Shown one piece after another: positions 26,401 through 37,800 of a stretch of 64,000 nucleotides of DNA. How positions within the stretch are numbered: position 1 is the stretch's first letter; the number at the start of each line of letters is the position of its first letter. A model generated the notes under the pieces. The model worked only from the letters and a program-made list of their open reading frames with translations, was not told where the DNA came from and searched no databases. The stretch spans positions 1 to 64,000 of the forward strand of contig BGZK01001239.1 of the NCBI GenBank assembly GCA_005406025.1, given 5' to 3'. This stretch comes from Eumeta japonica. Its lineage: Eukaryota > Arthropoda > Insecta > Lepidoptera > Psychidae. Both the position numbers and the translations under genes were made by a program.

Positions 26401-29400
26401 TTATAAATTTTATTATGAGTTGTTGTGTTGTTATCCAATTGTTAAACAATTTTCCACAATGTTTTTGTACTAAATTAATGGAGTTCAACCAGACCGGTCA
26501 TTATAAATTGTTAATACTCATAAGTAATTAGATAAATGTATGTATATAGACATAATATGTAATACATAAATTTTAATGTTAGAATTTCATTACATGTTAC
26601 AGTTTAGTAAAAACGTAGTATTGTTCACAAATACAAAAAAAAATACTTTTATAAGACACTAACTTCTTTATTGATTTATTTATGTGCATAGTTTAATGTT
26701 AAATTTCATACCTGATAACATAATTTTTGCTATATGAAAGATATAGCAAAAATAACAATCCTCATTTACGAAAAAACAAAAAGAAACTCTCACCCATACA
26801 AAAAATTGTTTATTTGGAGTTGTTCATTAATCATGTGATGTATTTTAGAATTTTTGGCCCCCTAAAGGTGATACGTGATGAGGTTTTTGACTAACCTCCC
26901 CTCCTCTCACCTAAAATCACATGTAATCTTGGTAAAAATATATTAAATATTTTTAGAATGTTATCTTTAAACACAGGTATACTCCCGCGCCGTCACGGCG
27001 AACGAGGAGAGAAATCATTGCCTGGCAACAGCGAGTCAATGAAAAAATAAATACAAGTGATATCACACCACAACCCCTTCCCCATGATGTTTCATGATTT
27101 TTCCAAAGTCCCTCCCCCTAACCCTTTAGACCCTCGCGTGATTAATGAACAATCCCTTTACTATGTGATAATTTTTTTAATGACTGATGATATAATGATA
27201 TAATAATTTTATAATGAGTGATGGTCCTCATGACTCAACCTGAACCTCATTTTCCAATTAAGATTTTTTTATGGATACTGAAAGTCAATAGAAAGTTGGA
27301 ATCTGCAGAGTCAATAAATATTTTTAAAAGGAATATCATTTTATAAAGATAAAACGATATTTTAAAAAATTTTATAGCAAACTTAAACTCTTCACTCTGG
27401 AAAAGTTACCCCTCTACATGAATACGTAGGGTGGCAATAAGATCTCCCTTCAGTGTGAAATATTATGGCAACTACCCCAGCGTAACATATTCATTTTATG
27501 TACAAAATGTCATTTAAAATAAAATGATGAAGAGACACATATAAAGATTTGTGTACATATTTTACCTTAAATTGTAAATTTGTGCTAAAAAAAATTTTGT
27601 AAATCAAATTCATTTTCTACCTCAAATTCTTGAATATTATTTACCCAAATAAATGAATAATGGTGGTATAACGTGCAAAAATAATTGTGGAACACAAAAA
27701 TGAAATATCAACTAACCTTTTTGACAAATTGTGCAATGCTTATCTTTCTTTTCGTGTACAATGCCATGTAATGCTAGATGGTTTTTTCGTTTGAATTTTT
27801 TATAACAAATTGGGCACATAAATGGCTTTTCATTGTACACTTCATCATCAACCCAAGTATTAAAATTCAATGGATCTATATTTTTACTATCACTCTCATC
27901 CTAAAAAAATATTGCATTCTAACTTATTGACACAAAAATATACTATGTCTAAAAACTTGTAATTATGATCACTGTCATTAATAATGAAAAAGTATTTTGA
28001 TTGTCTTTACTTATTTTTTTTATAAATATATAAGTCATCAAAAATTGTGTCTTAAAAAAAGAAGTAAATAAAATTACCTGCAAAGCATCCTCATCCTCGA
28101 TATGATCAATTATACTATTTACAAAAGGTTCTAACTTAACGGACGATTCATCGATTTCAATTTTGATATTCGGTGTTACATTTTTCTTACCCCCGATACT
28201 TTTAGCAATATCATGTTTTCTGTGTACTTGCAAATGTTTTTTTAAATGGTCCTCACGGTAGAAAGCTGAAATGTAATGAAATATTTGTATTTTTTTTTTT
28301 TATAAAGTACATCACAACCAATGAAAATTATTACTCACATCTTTGACATTCAGGACATATTTCTTTTTTGATTCCAGAATGTAAAGTTCGATGAATGTTT
28401 AGATGTTCTTTCCGTTTAAAACCTCTACCACAGTTGGGACAGATGTAAGGCCTTACATTTTTATGCTCCAACATATGTCTGTCTAGATGTTCTCTTCTTT
28501 TTAATCTATAAGATGATAATTATTATGTAATAATTTTTTTGCAAAAAAAAAATTAATGTCATATAGTAAAATTTAAAAGAAATTTGAACCAAATTCACCG
28601 ATGTAGTGAGTTCATATAATCATTTAATATTCCTCGGTCCAGTTTTTTTTATTTTTTTTTTTTTATTTTATTCAACTGTGCAGTTGGTAAATTCAATGAT
28701 AAGCATTGCAGAATTAATAGAGATCTAATTATTCAGTGTTAACTCCCTCCCTACTAGTGGTATTACTGGTATTATTGGTATTACTACCCCTCATATTCTC
28801 CATAATAAAATTTCGTTTGCCTATTCTTTATGTCTGCTATACCTCCACATTCAGTGTCCATCCCCAACCATCAATTGATTCTTACAACCAACCCCCTGTC
28901 TCGCTATCCTAATCAATTCAAAGTTAAATAAAATATGTAACTTAATTCAGTTTTTCAATTATGCCATAGAATTATCCCAATTATATCTACTTACATAGTT
29001 TATACATAATTTTCCTTTTTAAAACAAAAAACAATTCTTTAAATCCTCCAGTATATAAAATTACATGTACCTAAGTATCCATATAATAAATTAAAATTTA
29101 AGTATTTGCTATAAAATTTTGTACTGAGTCCAAAAAGAAATTGACTACCTCTTTCTAAGATAGTTTTCCCTACAATCATTTTCCATAAAAAATTAAAAAC
29201 TTTAAAGGAATCATAGCTCCAATTTATTTAAAGAAAATTTATCATTAAAATCAAATAAGAAAAAGTGCAATGAAGTCAGTATGTAATATTACATTGTATT
29301 TAATAATGAAATTATAAGATGTAAAAATTTAGCAAATAAAAATTCTTATTTAATAAATTTCTTACCCAGTACCACAAATACTACAAAGAAAACGGTACTC

Positions 29401-29556
29401 TTTATTGTGCATACACAAATGTAATTCTAAAGTTTCTTTGTCATTATATTTCATTGGGCACTCAGTGCAACAAAATTCAGTTTTGCCATCAGGATCAGTT
29501 TTAATAATTGCCAATTTGTTTTTGAAATTTTTGTAATTACTAGATTTAAGTGCCAT
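20419..29556 (-). CDS. C2H2 zinc-finger protein, nine fingers (convergent paralogue 2)
   Basis: Ten coding exons on the minus strand: 29556-29366, 28505-28339, 28265-28078, 27900-27717, 25968-25862, 25161-25014, 22293-22199, 21787-21574, 20919-20768 and 20544-20419. Every junction is GT/AG, phases match throughout, and the sum is 1572 bases (523 aa plus stop). Nine C2H2 fingers are seen, with first Cys at about residues 30, 58, 86, 114, 211, 238, 297, 398 and 426. Fingers 1-4 repeat the four-finger module of the plus-strand gene (finger 2 LKRREHL, finger 3 FKRKEHL, finger 4 FYREDHLKKH). Fingers 8-9 repeat it again (FKRKDHY, FYRKDHLKKH). Acidic linkers separate the groups. ATG 29554-29556 lies two bases after an acceptor, so the 5' UTR is spliced. 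It is probably a nuclear DNA-binding protein. The target is unknown and I cannot name an orthologue. Confidence 0.9.
20974..21009. repeat. perfect 14-bp hairpin, 8-nt loop
   Basis: Left arm attggataatataa at 20974-20987 and right arm 20996-21009 are exact reverse complements. It lies in an intron of the minus-strand zinc-finger gene, 55 bases from exon 20919-20768. Confidence 0.7.
23228..23725. mobile_element. pogo/Tigger-like MITE with subterminal repeats
   Basis: The terminal inverted repeats are perfect: left 'cagtggaatctcaataactc' then gaa, and right 'ttcgagttattgagattcca' then ctg, with a TA on each side (23226-23227 and 23726-23727). At 498 bp it is too short for a transposase and no transposase motif is seen. 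The interior repeats variants of 'ttcgagtta' and 'cgacttaacgag' many times on both strands. CAGTGG-type ends with TA target sites are typical of pogo/Tigger elements. It sits in the intron between exons 25161-25014 and 22293-22199 of the minus-strand zinc-finger gene. Confidence 0.8.
26723..26753. repeat. perfect 13-bp hairpin, 5-nt loop
   Basis: Left arm atttttgctatat (26723-26735) pairs exactly with 26741-26753 around gaaag. It lies in the intron between exons 27900-27717 and 25968-25862 of the minus-strand zinc-finger gene. Confidence 0.65.
26815..27160. mobile_element. MITE with diverged terminal inverted repeats
   Basis: The left end 'gttcattaatcatgtgatg' is matched in inverted orientation by 'ccctcgcgtgattaatgaac' near 27130-27150. 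Inside each end follow pyrimidine-rich stretches ('cctcccctcctctcacc', 'ccctccccctaaccc'). The length of about 340 bp and the ends fit a non-autonomous DNA element. It lies in the same intron as the hairpin at 26723-26753. Confidence 0.55.
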
Positions 29557-29649
29557 ATCTGTAACAAGAAAACGAATTAATTAAAAACAAAAAATGAAAA
29601 ATATTTTATAAACATAAAATATAATACAAGAAAAAAATCTAAAACTTAC

Positions 29650-29860
29650 TTGTACCCCTTAATCTTTGTCTACCCAAACCCGAAACTTAGATTAGGAAGG
29701 GCGCTCCCCCTCCGCAAACAGGGTGATCACCCTTTGTAAGTACCTTAAAGCGTCCCCTACGCATAGGGGGGACCCCTACTATTCTAAGCGAGGGGGAACG
29801 TTACATGTACATCGATCGCCATAAACTCCGTTTTTTTTTGTAACGTATCTACCAATTTCA
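29650..29860 (-). promoter_or_regulatory. candidate 5' UTR exon and promoter of the minus-strand zinc-finger gene
   Basis: On the minus strand 'tacaa|gtaagt' at 29650/29649 is a strong donor. It would splice with a 91-base intron (29649-29559) to the acceptor just before the ATG. Upstream is a locally GC-rich block (29690-29800). The transcription start is not determined. This block also looks repeat-like (ccctacgcataggggggacccc is near-palindromic), so the call is tentative. Confidence 0.4.
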
Positions 29861-30792
29861 TATTTTTAGTCTATAACAAAGGAAAACTATAAAAGTGACA
29901 TAGTTTAAAATATAATTACTTGACTGAATCATTACTTTATCGTAAATTTGTAAAATTATGCATGTAGTGGAAATAATTAATTATAACAATCTCATGCTTG
30001 TATGAAATTAGCAACAATGAAGATCTTCTAGCAAAATAACAAACTTAGAAACATTCAAAATAAAAATTATGCAAATTATACAAACAGAGAATTAGTATTA
30101 GACAAACTGGTTACCGTTCACTTTAGCTAACTCGCCTACACTCACTAATTGCTCACTACTCACTCATACAAAGTCACTTGAATACTAGGATCAAACTGAC
30201 TACTATGGAAATAATAATAAACTTAAACATTCTACTCTATGGTCACAAAATCATAGATATGCTACGAATGTACTTTTTAGCTCTTAGTCCGTATACATTA
30301 AGCAAAGATCAAAAATAGACAAACAAATAAATTATAATGTTAATTGATAATATGGTTTTTTAAGACATTACGTTCTCAAAATAATGGTACATTATAGACA
30401 ATAATAAATATACCAATAAAGAAAATACGAAATTATACAATAAAAGAAAAAGTACCGAAAGATATCGTAGGAAATGCACCAACTTTTAAAAAATACGTTT
30501 TCATAAATTTATATTTAGCACCTATTTTACACAAGCGGCAACGTCATCTGAGAATATTCAAAGGAACTTTTGCGAAATTTTGCTTTTTACTTCATTAAGT
30601 ATATTTTTTATTTAGTTGACCATAACTCAATAACTTGTAAAATCTTCAATGTTTTTGAATGAGCTATCTAATGATACACTACACTATGGGATAGATGAAA
30701 ATAAATCATCCTTATTTTACGTGTAGAGGAGATACCCCAAAAACTACCCTAGAACTGTTTTGGCACGATGTGTACCCATACTGAATTACACT

Positions 30793-30833
30793 TTTATAGT
30801 ACTAAATCTTTGAGTAAAATTTAGTACTATAAA
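30793..30833. repeat. perfect 15-bp hairpin, 11-nt loop
   Basis: Left arm tttatagtactaaat (30793-30807) pairs exactly with 30819-30833. It lies in the divergent intergenic region. Confidence 0.7.
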
Positions 30834-31281
30834 GATCGCGAATAGACAGATAGATAGAAAACGGATGAATCTGGCAAAACCTTGTTTACTTCAAAACCAT
30901 AAAAATGATACCGAAGGATGGAGTAACGTTTGCCTATTTAGGAAAACAATAAATTTTTACTTATTTTAATAATGGTTCGCATTCCGGTCTTCCTCGATTT
31001 CATTTCTGCTTTCGCTATCTTTTCCACCCCATTCTTTTTCAAATGTGATTCCAATGTCGTTCTGAATTTTCATCGAAGACTTGCTTGCAATCCTATCACT
31101 TATTGCATTGGAAATCCCCGCTTTTTCACCCGCGTAGAATATTATTCTTATTATTTGTCGTTTTCATAATTACTCTTTTCACTCATCTGTGCATTTAATT
31201 ACTGTAGTGCTAATTACATAAATAAAACAATTATTACACTCTCACTCACTAAACGTTGTGAGTCGTACAATATATTTTTGT

Positions 31282-31360
31282 TGTAGTTACTTTGGCAAAG
31301 TTGCTCCCAAAAAAGAGGAGATTATGAATATTTGCGAAAAGACGCATAATCGATTTCATC
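31282..31360 (+). repeat. copy C of a ~75-bp dispersed motif
   Basis: It contains 'tttggcaaagttgctccc', 'aaaaagaggagattatga', 'tatttgcgaaaagacgcat' and 'atcgatttcat', in the same order as copies A and B. It lies between two divergently oriented genes. Copy C is the most diverged of the three. Confidence 0.5.
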
Positions 31361-33689
31361 CAGCATGTACACCCTTGTCTTGCCTTTGAATTTGATACTA
31401 AATAAGTGATAAATATATCAAGGCAATCGGCTTAAAATACTTTTTTGTATTTATTTAACTTTCAAGGTGTGAGTAGGGAAGAAAAATCTTTATCATAACA
31501 TTTCATCTGTCTCCATACAGGTTTATAACTTATAAGCAAAAATTTTGTTACAATTTTCTGTGAATTTTAATTATATTTAGGCATTTTTAAGCATTGAAAT
31601 ACAATACACAATACTATTTGACAAAATGTAGAAATTCCAAAATGTGCTGCGAGAAGCTATAACGCAATAAATTGTTGGCAACATCTACTGGCAGTAATTT
31701 TAATTCAATAAATTTAATTTTTATAAATAATTAACGATAAACATTGTTTGAAGAATATTTGTAATGGTGTTTCATTCCAAGAAGTTTTAGAATATATTTT
31801 TTTTAATTAAATAAGTTGTATATTTGGAAAAAATATATTAATAAGTATCTAAATAATTATTAAAAATGGTAATTATTAAGTATTGAAGCTTCACCTATTA
31901 ACTTTGAAAAGACTAAAAATCAAAAATGACTTTTAACCGTTCAAAAGAGGGATACAAATTATGATATGTTTCTTATATAAAATCTTGTCATACAAGTGAA
32001 AAAGTAAATAGTTAATAAAGATTGCAAATTTACAAACATTCTTATTATTGTCCTGATCATAAATTAATGCCCATTTGCGGTTTTTTTTTTTGAAGTGAAA
32101 ACTTCTTTAGCACAGTTGTGATTTGAAACTCGATGAAACAAAAAACCAAAAGTAAACAGAGACAACCATGTATATCTATAAAATCTAGCATGCGAGAGAA
32201 TGAAATAAAATGTGAGATGAAATAGAATGTTTGCGAGAGAATGAGATAAGATATGACATAAGATAGAATGTGAGAGAAAGAAGTATGTGTGCTTATGTGC
32301 ACCTACTTATTGTACTTGTTCACATTGAAAACATTGAACTTGAATAATAAAATGTAAAATAACTTTTGAATTTCGTACCAATATTATAATAAATGTTCTG
32401 TATAATCGAAAAATAAAATACGCAGAATTATGAGTGGGCTTCTCGTTTGCTCTGCTCGTTTGATATTACTCTGTGGTTTATAGTCCACTATAAAGAAATC
32501 TATTATGCCATTATTCTGTGGTAATTTTACAGATTAAAATAAAATACTATACATGTACATTTGTCACAGACAGTAAATCTAATAAATGTAATCTGTGATA
32601 TGTAATTCTTTGGCGTTGTTGTGGTAAAATAGTTTTAAGGAAATAATTAACTATATCTAAATTATTAACAGTGTTTTTATAATATATATAGCTCCAAAAG
32701 AGTAAGTTGTTTAAATTTTAATACGATTGAATCAGAAGTATCAATAATTGTGCCCTTTGTAGTGTTATACTTGTAATTTAACCCATGGGTATAATTGTTA
32801 TACGTAAGAGAATTTAAAATTTTTCGCAGTAGGGTGTAGTATTATTTATTGTACCAGGTTATTTGGTCTAGAATAGAGGCGGGAGTTGAAAGCAAAATAG
32901 GTCCTTAACGTAAATGTATGTGTCCCCTCAGCTGTCCAAATCATAAGAAAATAATTGCATTAATATTTTTTGTTAAATCACGCATTCTTTTGCTTTTATA
33001 TTTTCATTGGAAATCGGAATCTCATATGCAGTTATTTTATTTTGCTATTTCAATACCTCTGTAGTGAACAACGAAACATTTCAATATTAGAGCAATGTTT
33101 ATTACTGAATATAGAGCTCAAATATGGAAAAAACGTAATTTCGAAAAAAATTACGTACTTTCTTTATGCTTTAGGCATCCGCCCGAATGAAATTGTTGTT
33201 ATTAGAACCTATATCCATAACATAAACTGTTTGTTTGTTGCATTGTCATCACACAACTCTAACCTCAGTTTTAACATATCGACTTTTGAGTTTTGTGTAG
33301 GTATGTTATACTTAACCCTTTTTCATGATCATTATACTCTATTACATTATGTTTATAAAATCAATAACATTTGATAAATTGTTTGCTATAATTTATTTAT
33401 TTTAGTGAAGAAAGACAAATCATGAAACATCAAATGTTTTGGTTTTAGGTTATAGGAAATGAAAATGAAAATTTTGGACTGCAGAAAGGAATTTGCTAAT
33501 TATTATACCATGTCTTCCAAAGAAATTGTTAATATTTAATTTTTTTTTTAATTTTTGAAACTATTATAAATAAAGCAGCATTCCAATATTTAATAAGAGT
33601 ATATGTGTTCACCAGGAATTATAATCAGTTTCTCTTAGAAATGAATATTGCATGTATTTTTGTTTCAATTTTCATTATACATAATGCAC

Positions 33690-33875
33690 CCAGTAGCGGA
33701 ATTTTCACAAGGCCAACTAAGCCTAGGCCTAGAGTGGGCTGATATTAGGGAGACTACTATGGTAACTGTACTGATGTGGACACGAAACAATACAAAATGG
33801 TGCTGATGAAATGATATTAAAGTGGGCAGCTGGTACTCACGGCCTAGGGTGGCCGAAACTGCTAGTCTGCCTATG
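33690..33875. repeat. probable interspersed repeat
   Basis: Two related ends are seen: 'gtagcggaattttcacaagg' then 'ccaactaagcctaggccta', and 'cacggcctagggtggccgaa' then 'actgctagtctgcc'. Their 'cctagg' blocks and composition differ from the surroundings and recall a lepidopteran repeat, but I cannot place the family or its exact ends. Confidence 0.35.
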
Positions 33876-34810
33876 AATGAACTTTTTTGAAATTTTAATA
33901 GAATAAAAAGGATTAATTGAGAGTCTAATGTATCACATCTATTAAACACAAAATTATACTAGAAACCCGCTATTTTATAATTTAATTGAAATTTTGTTCA
34001 TTTGCAACATACGCACCCATTACTTCATTTGCAACATATGCACCCATTACACATACATTCTTTTGTGCTTGACCAAGAGAGTATATGCTAGAATGCTGTA
34101 AAGATTTTGTGGCAATCGTCTAATAACAATATTTTGCCTAAAATGTTATCACATGTTTGCAGTGCATATTGGAAGCATATTATGTTTAAATGTAATCCGA
34201 TGTTTATTACCCTGCAAATTGGGCGTGTGTTGGCATGTTGAACAGTTTTATCAAAGTGCACTGTGTTATTTTATTTTACTACGAAGAATCAAAGTATCAA
34301 GTCAGCTGTAGCTTTAACAGGGTCGAGTGCATCTGTTTTTTTGAGCAACAAACTTTGAATTAGCACATAGTACTCTTTGGATTAAAGATTACTATGTGAT
34401 ATGTATTCCAATGATTTTAAAAATATCTGTTTGCTTCTGGGAACCCACTTTCTTTACAAAAAATAATGATTTTTTTGTATGCATTGTTTCTCATAAACTT
34501 ATTTATATATTCTTTCAATTTCACTTTCCATAAAGATGATTATGTTTTGTGAATTTTTTTTTAAATATAGTCTATTTAATGATATCATAACTAGCCAGAT
34601 ACAAATAGTATGACCAAAAAGATTTAACTGCAACTTTTTGCTTATAAAATTAAAGAGAAAATTTTCCCTACCTAATGTAGAGTAGAAAAAAAAGAATGCT
34701 AATTTCCTAATTAATTTTATGCAATATTTACTTTTTTTTTTTACAGAAAATATACAATTAAAAAGAAATAAAGAATTAGATCAAGGCTGTATAAGTTATT
34801 TTTTAGCAGT

Positions 34811-37800
34811 ATGGATAACTTGACTCCAGGAAATGATCAGTTTGAATCAAAAGATGTTACAAGTACAAACTCAGAAAATGAAAATAAAGATGGTTAGTTG
34901 TTTTAATTTAATAACGATTTTACTATTTTTATTTTTGTGAACATTTTTAAGCATCATCCAAAGTACAATTTATTATTTATATGAAGTCAACTCGACTACG
35001 GCTGGACCAATTTGGCAAATTTTTTAAAGTTGGAGGAAACATTTTATAAAGCAGAAATTTGGAAAATTGCCTAGAAAATGTTAAATTCTGGATAAATTTA
35101 AAATGCTTTTTTCTATGAGATTTTTATATCAATTTGTCATATATAATTCTTTTTTGTCGAAATCAAAAGTGAGTTTGGGATTGAAAATGTTATTGATTAT
35201 TACAAATGAAGGAATTTAAATATATATAAAAATGAATGTTCTTATGTTTGTTCCTTATGTGTGTCTATACCATTGATCGGATGACTGTGAAACTTTGACA
35301 GTGATGATGTGTTGTACACACCTGGGAAGGTTTCTTAAGAAAACAAATAGCATTTGTCACCAGTTTTATTTGTGAATTTGTACTGTTATACTAAACTACT
35401 AAACCTATTCTAAAAATTCTTACACTAATATTTTTATTAATATTTTATACTAATAATTAATATTCTTGAGTAAATTGGTTGCCATACTTTACCACTTCAT
35501 CCATAAATTTGCATTTCTAAAGCAATTTTAATAATATTTTAATTTATAGAAATGTCTTGCTATCCCCAAGTAATACAGCTTATAGTTTATTTTAATACAA
35601 GTATTGGCCTCCTGCCTTTTTTGAAATTGAAATTGGGACGGCAAGCAGACTCGAGAATGGGACTAGGACAGAAATCAAAACTGGAAAGAGGATCAAATTG
35701 AGAACAGGACTGATATCAAAAATGAATGTAGGATTGTGATAAGAATCAAAAGTGTAACTGAGATCAGAATCGAAAGCGAATGTGGTATTGAGATTGCCAT
35801 TGATCAATACAAAAGATGAAGTAATTCGTTCTGTGTTTAAAGCCATCCACAAGAAAGGCCAGAATGTTGTTCTGATCTTTCTTGTGTGTGTGTGTGTGTG
35901 AGTGGTTTCTCTATATGTACATATTGAACTGTACAAGGGAAAACCAGTTAACACCTGATATATTTACATTGTAGTCAACGAAATGGTTTGTTTTCATTAT
36001 TACAGAAAATTACAATGCTCAAAGGAATAATGAAGTTACATCCACACAAGACGATAATGCGTCAACAACAACTAAAAGATCATTCTTTGATTCTGAATCA
36101 ACTGAATCTGAACCGGGAGATGATGATGTATCTAAAAAAAAGAAGAGAAAAGATGATTCTGAAAAAGACGTCATGGGAAAATCTAATTCTACAGTACGAG
36201 GTGCAACTGGAAGGTATTTATTTGATATAATTATTTGCTAGTGAATACATGGGTAATCATACTTTTGCTTGAAAATTAAAGCATCTCACACACATATTGA
36301 AGAAAAATAACTACCTTGTTAACTAAATTAGATAATTACAAAATATGTAACCCCTTTAGATACATCGGTATTTGTTTGTTGTAAAATATGTGGTATTGTG
36401 GTAGCACAATATTCTTAAACAATTAATATTATTGATGTATGAAATTAAATTACTAAAAATAAGTGAAAGAGATTGTGATATTATTATTATAATTGATTAT
36501 TACTTATAGTCACTAATAATTTGCTGATTTTAATTATTCAAATAAAAAAAACATGGTAAGGGACCCATATTTATTTTTTAATAATTTTAATTTTTTGCAT
36601 AAATTATTTTTTAAGGGGTATTGTGAACAGGTAATCTTTGTTGCAGTTACTGTTTCATCACTTTAAAATTTAATATATATAGATATACACATTTGTTGTG
36701 ACATAACAAGCGTTACCATGCCACTAGATTTTTCAACCGAGTGCGCTAGTGATGAAAAAATTTATTGTCTTTCTATGCTTATTTCATTTCCTTCTCTAGA
36801 ATAATGGCATGTTAACTTTGAGCGTGTCAAGTGACGACAAGCAGAGGTAGCTCAGTGGTTAACAACTTCACATTCAAACCAGAAGGTATCACAATCCTGA
36901 CTATGGCAAATTGGTCATAATGAATATATACTTAGGTCAAATTAAATCACTCACTCAGCACCTCAGAGAGCTTGTCAAGCTCTCGTACTTTATCATCACA
37001 TTGGTGACAACATGGGTAGAATGTTAGTGCTTAAGGCCCAAATCCCTCTATCTGAAAAATAAAAAGATTGCAGGAACATATGCTTCAGCTGTGGGGCGAT
37101 TAAAACAAATTACTTACTGTTTTAAACTTTTTAGATTATTCCAGAAGTCATGTTTTTAAATTTGTCCTTTAAATTTTGCGTTTCAAAGTACAATTAAGGG
37201 GAAGTAGTTATATGACTATCAATACATTTTATTAGTGCAGTACATGTAGTCAGGTGCACATATCACTTTAAAATTACTGCAAGGTTCAATGCCTTGATTA
37301 TAGTTTTTGCCCCTTTGCCTATCTAAATGAGTTTTATTTGCATTTCATAAGATCTTATTTCATAAGAAACGAAATTAAAAAAATGTGTGAGTGTTACCTT
37401 TACACACGGTTGAAGTAAAACTTCTTTGACTTTTATGATAAATAAAGCTTAATCATAAAATAAATATGTCGTTTTATAATTTAGTTTCTTTGATAATATA
37501 ATTTTGACCTTTCCATGCTTGTGAGAGTCCTTGGATCTATTAAAATATTTTTATAAATATAAATTGTACTTGTATATGTACATAGAATTGTATATAAAAA
37601 TCAATGATGGTTAGTAATTCCAGTTAACAACGAAGCACTTATCTATAATTTGAAAAATCTGTGCCACTATTTGATGCATTAATTGCCATAGTGTTTGACT
37701 ACCTACAGTAAAAAATTTGGAAATAATATTTTATTAATTATAATACAATATTAATTTTAATAATAAAACTATAAATTGTATTGATCAATTTTTTAATTTT

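Larger units (their letters stand above)
29861..34746. other. divergent intergenic region between zinc-finger and ANKRD-like genes
   Basis: The region lies head-to-head between the minus-strand zinc-finger gene and the plus-strand ANKRD-like gene, so both promoters are expected here. I see motif copy C (31282-31360), a hairpin (30793-30833) and a repeat (33690-33875), but no convincing coding exon. The upstream noncoding exon of the ANKRD-like gene should lie here and was not found. Confidence 0.4.

Noticed and set aside
32970..33374. Open frame of 134 codons on the plus strand
   Set aside because: Rich in Phe, Tyr, Ile and Leu as expected from random AT-rich DNA, no motif, no splice context. 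Not reported as a gene.
36200..36213. Alternative donor 'acgag|gtgcaa' in ANKRD-like exon 2
   Set aside because: Using it gives phase 1, which does not fit the exon starting at 39097; the donor after 36213 (phase 2) keeps the frame open.
36840..36910. Possible tRNA gene (A-box-like 'tagctcagtggtt')
   Set aside because: The B box is degenerate, no cloverleaf closes, and the body continues for about 200 bases as a SINE.
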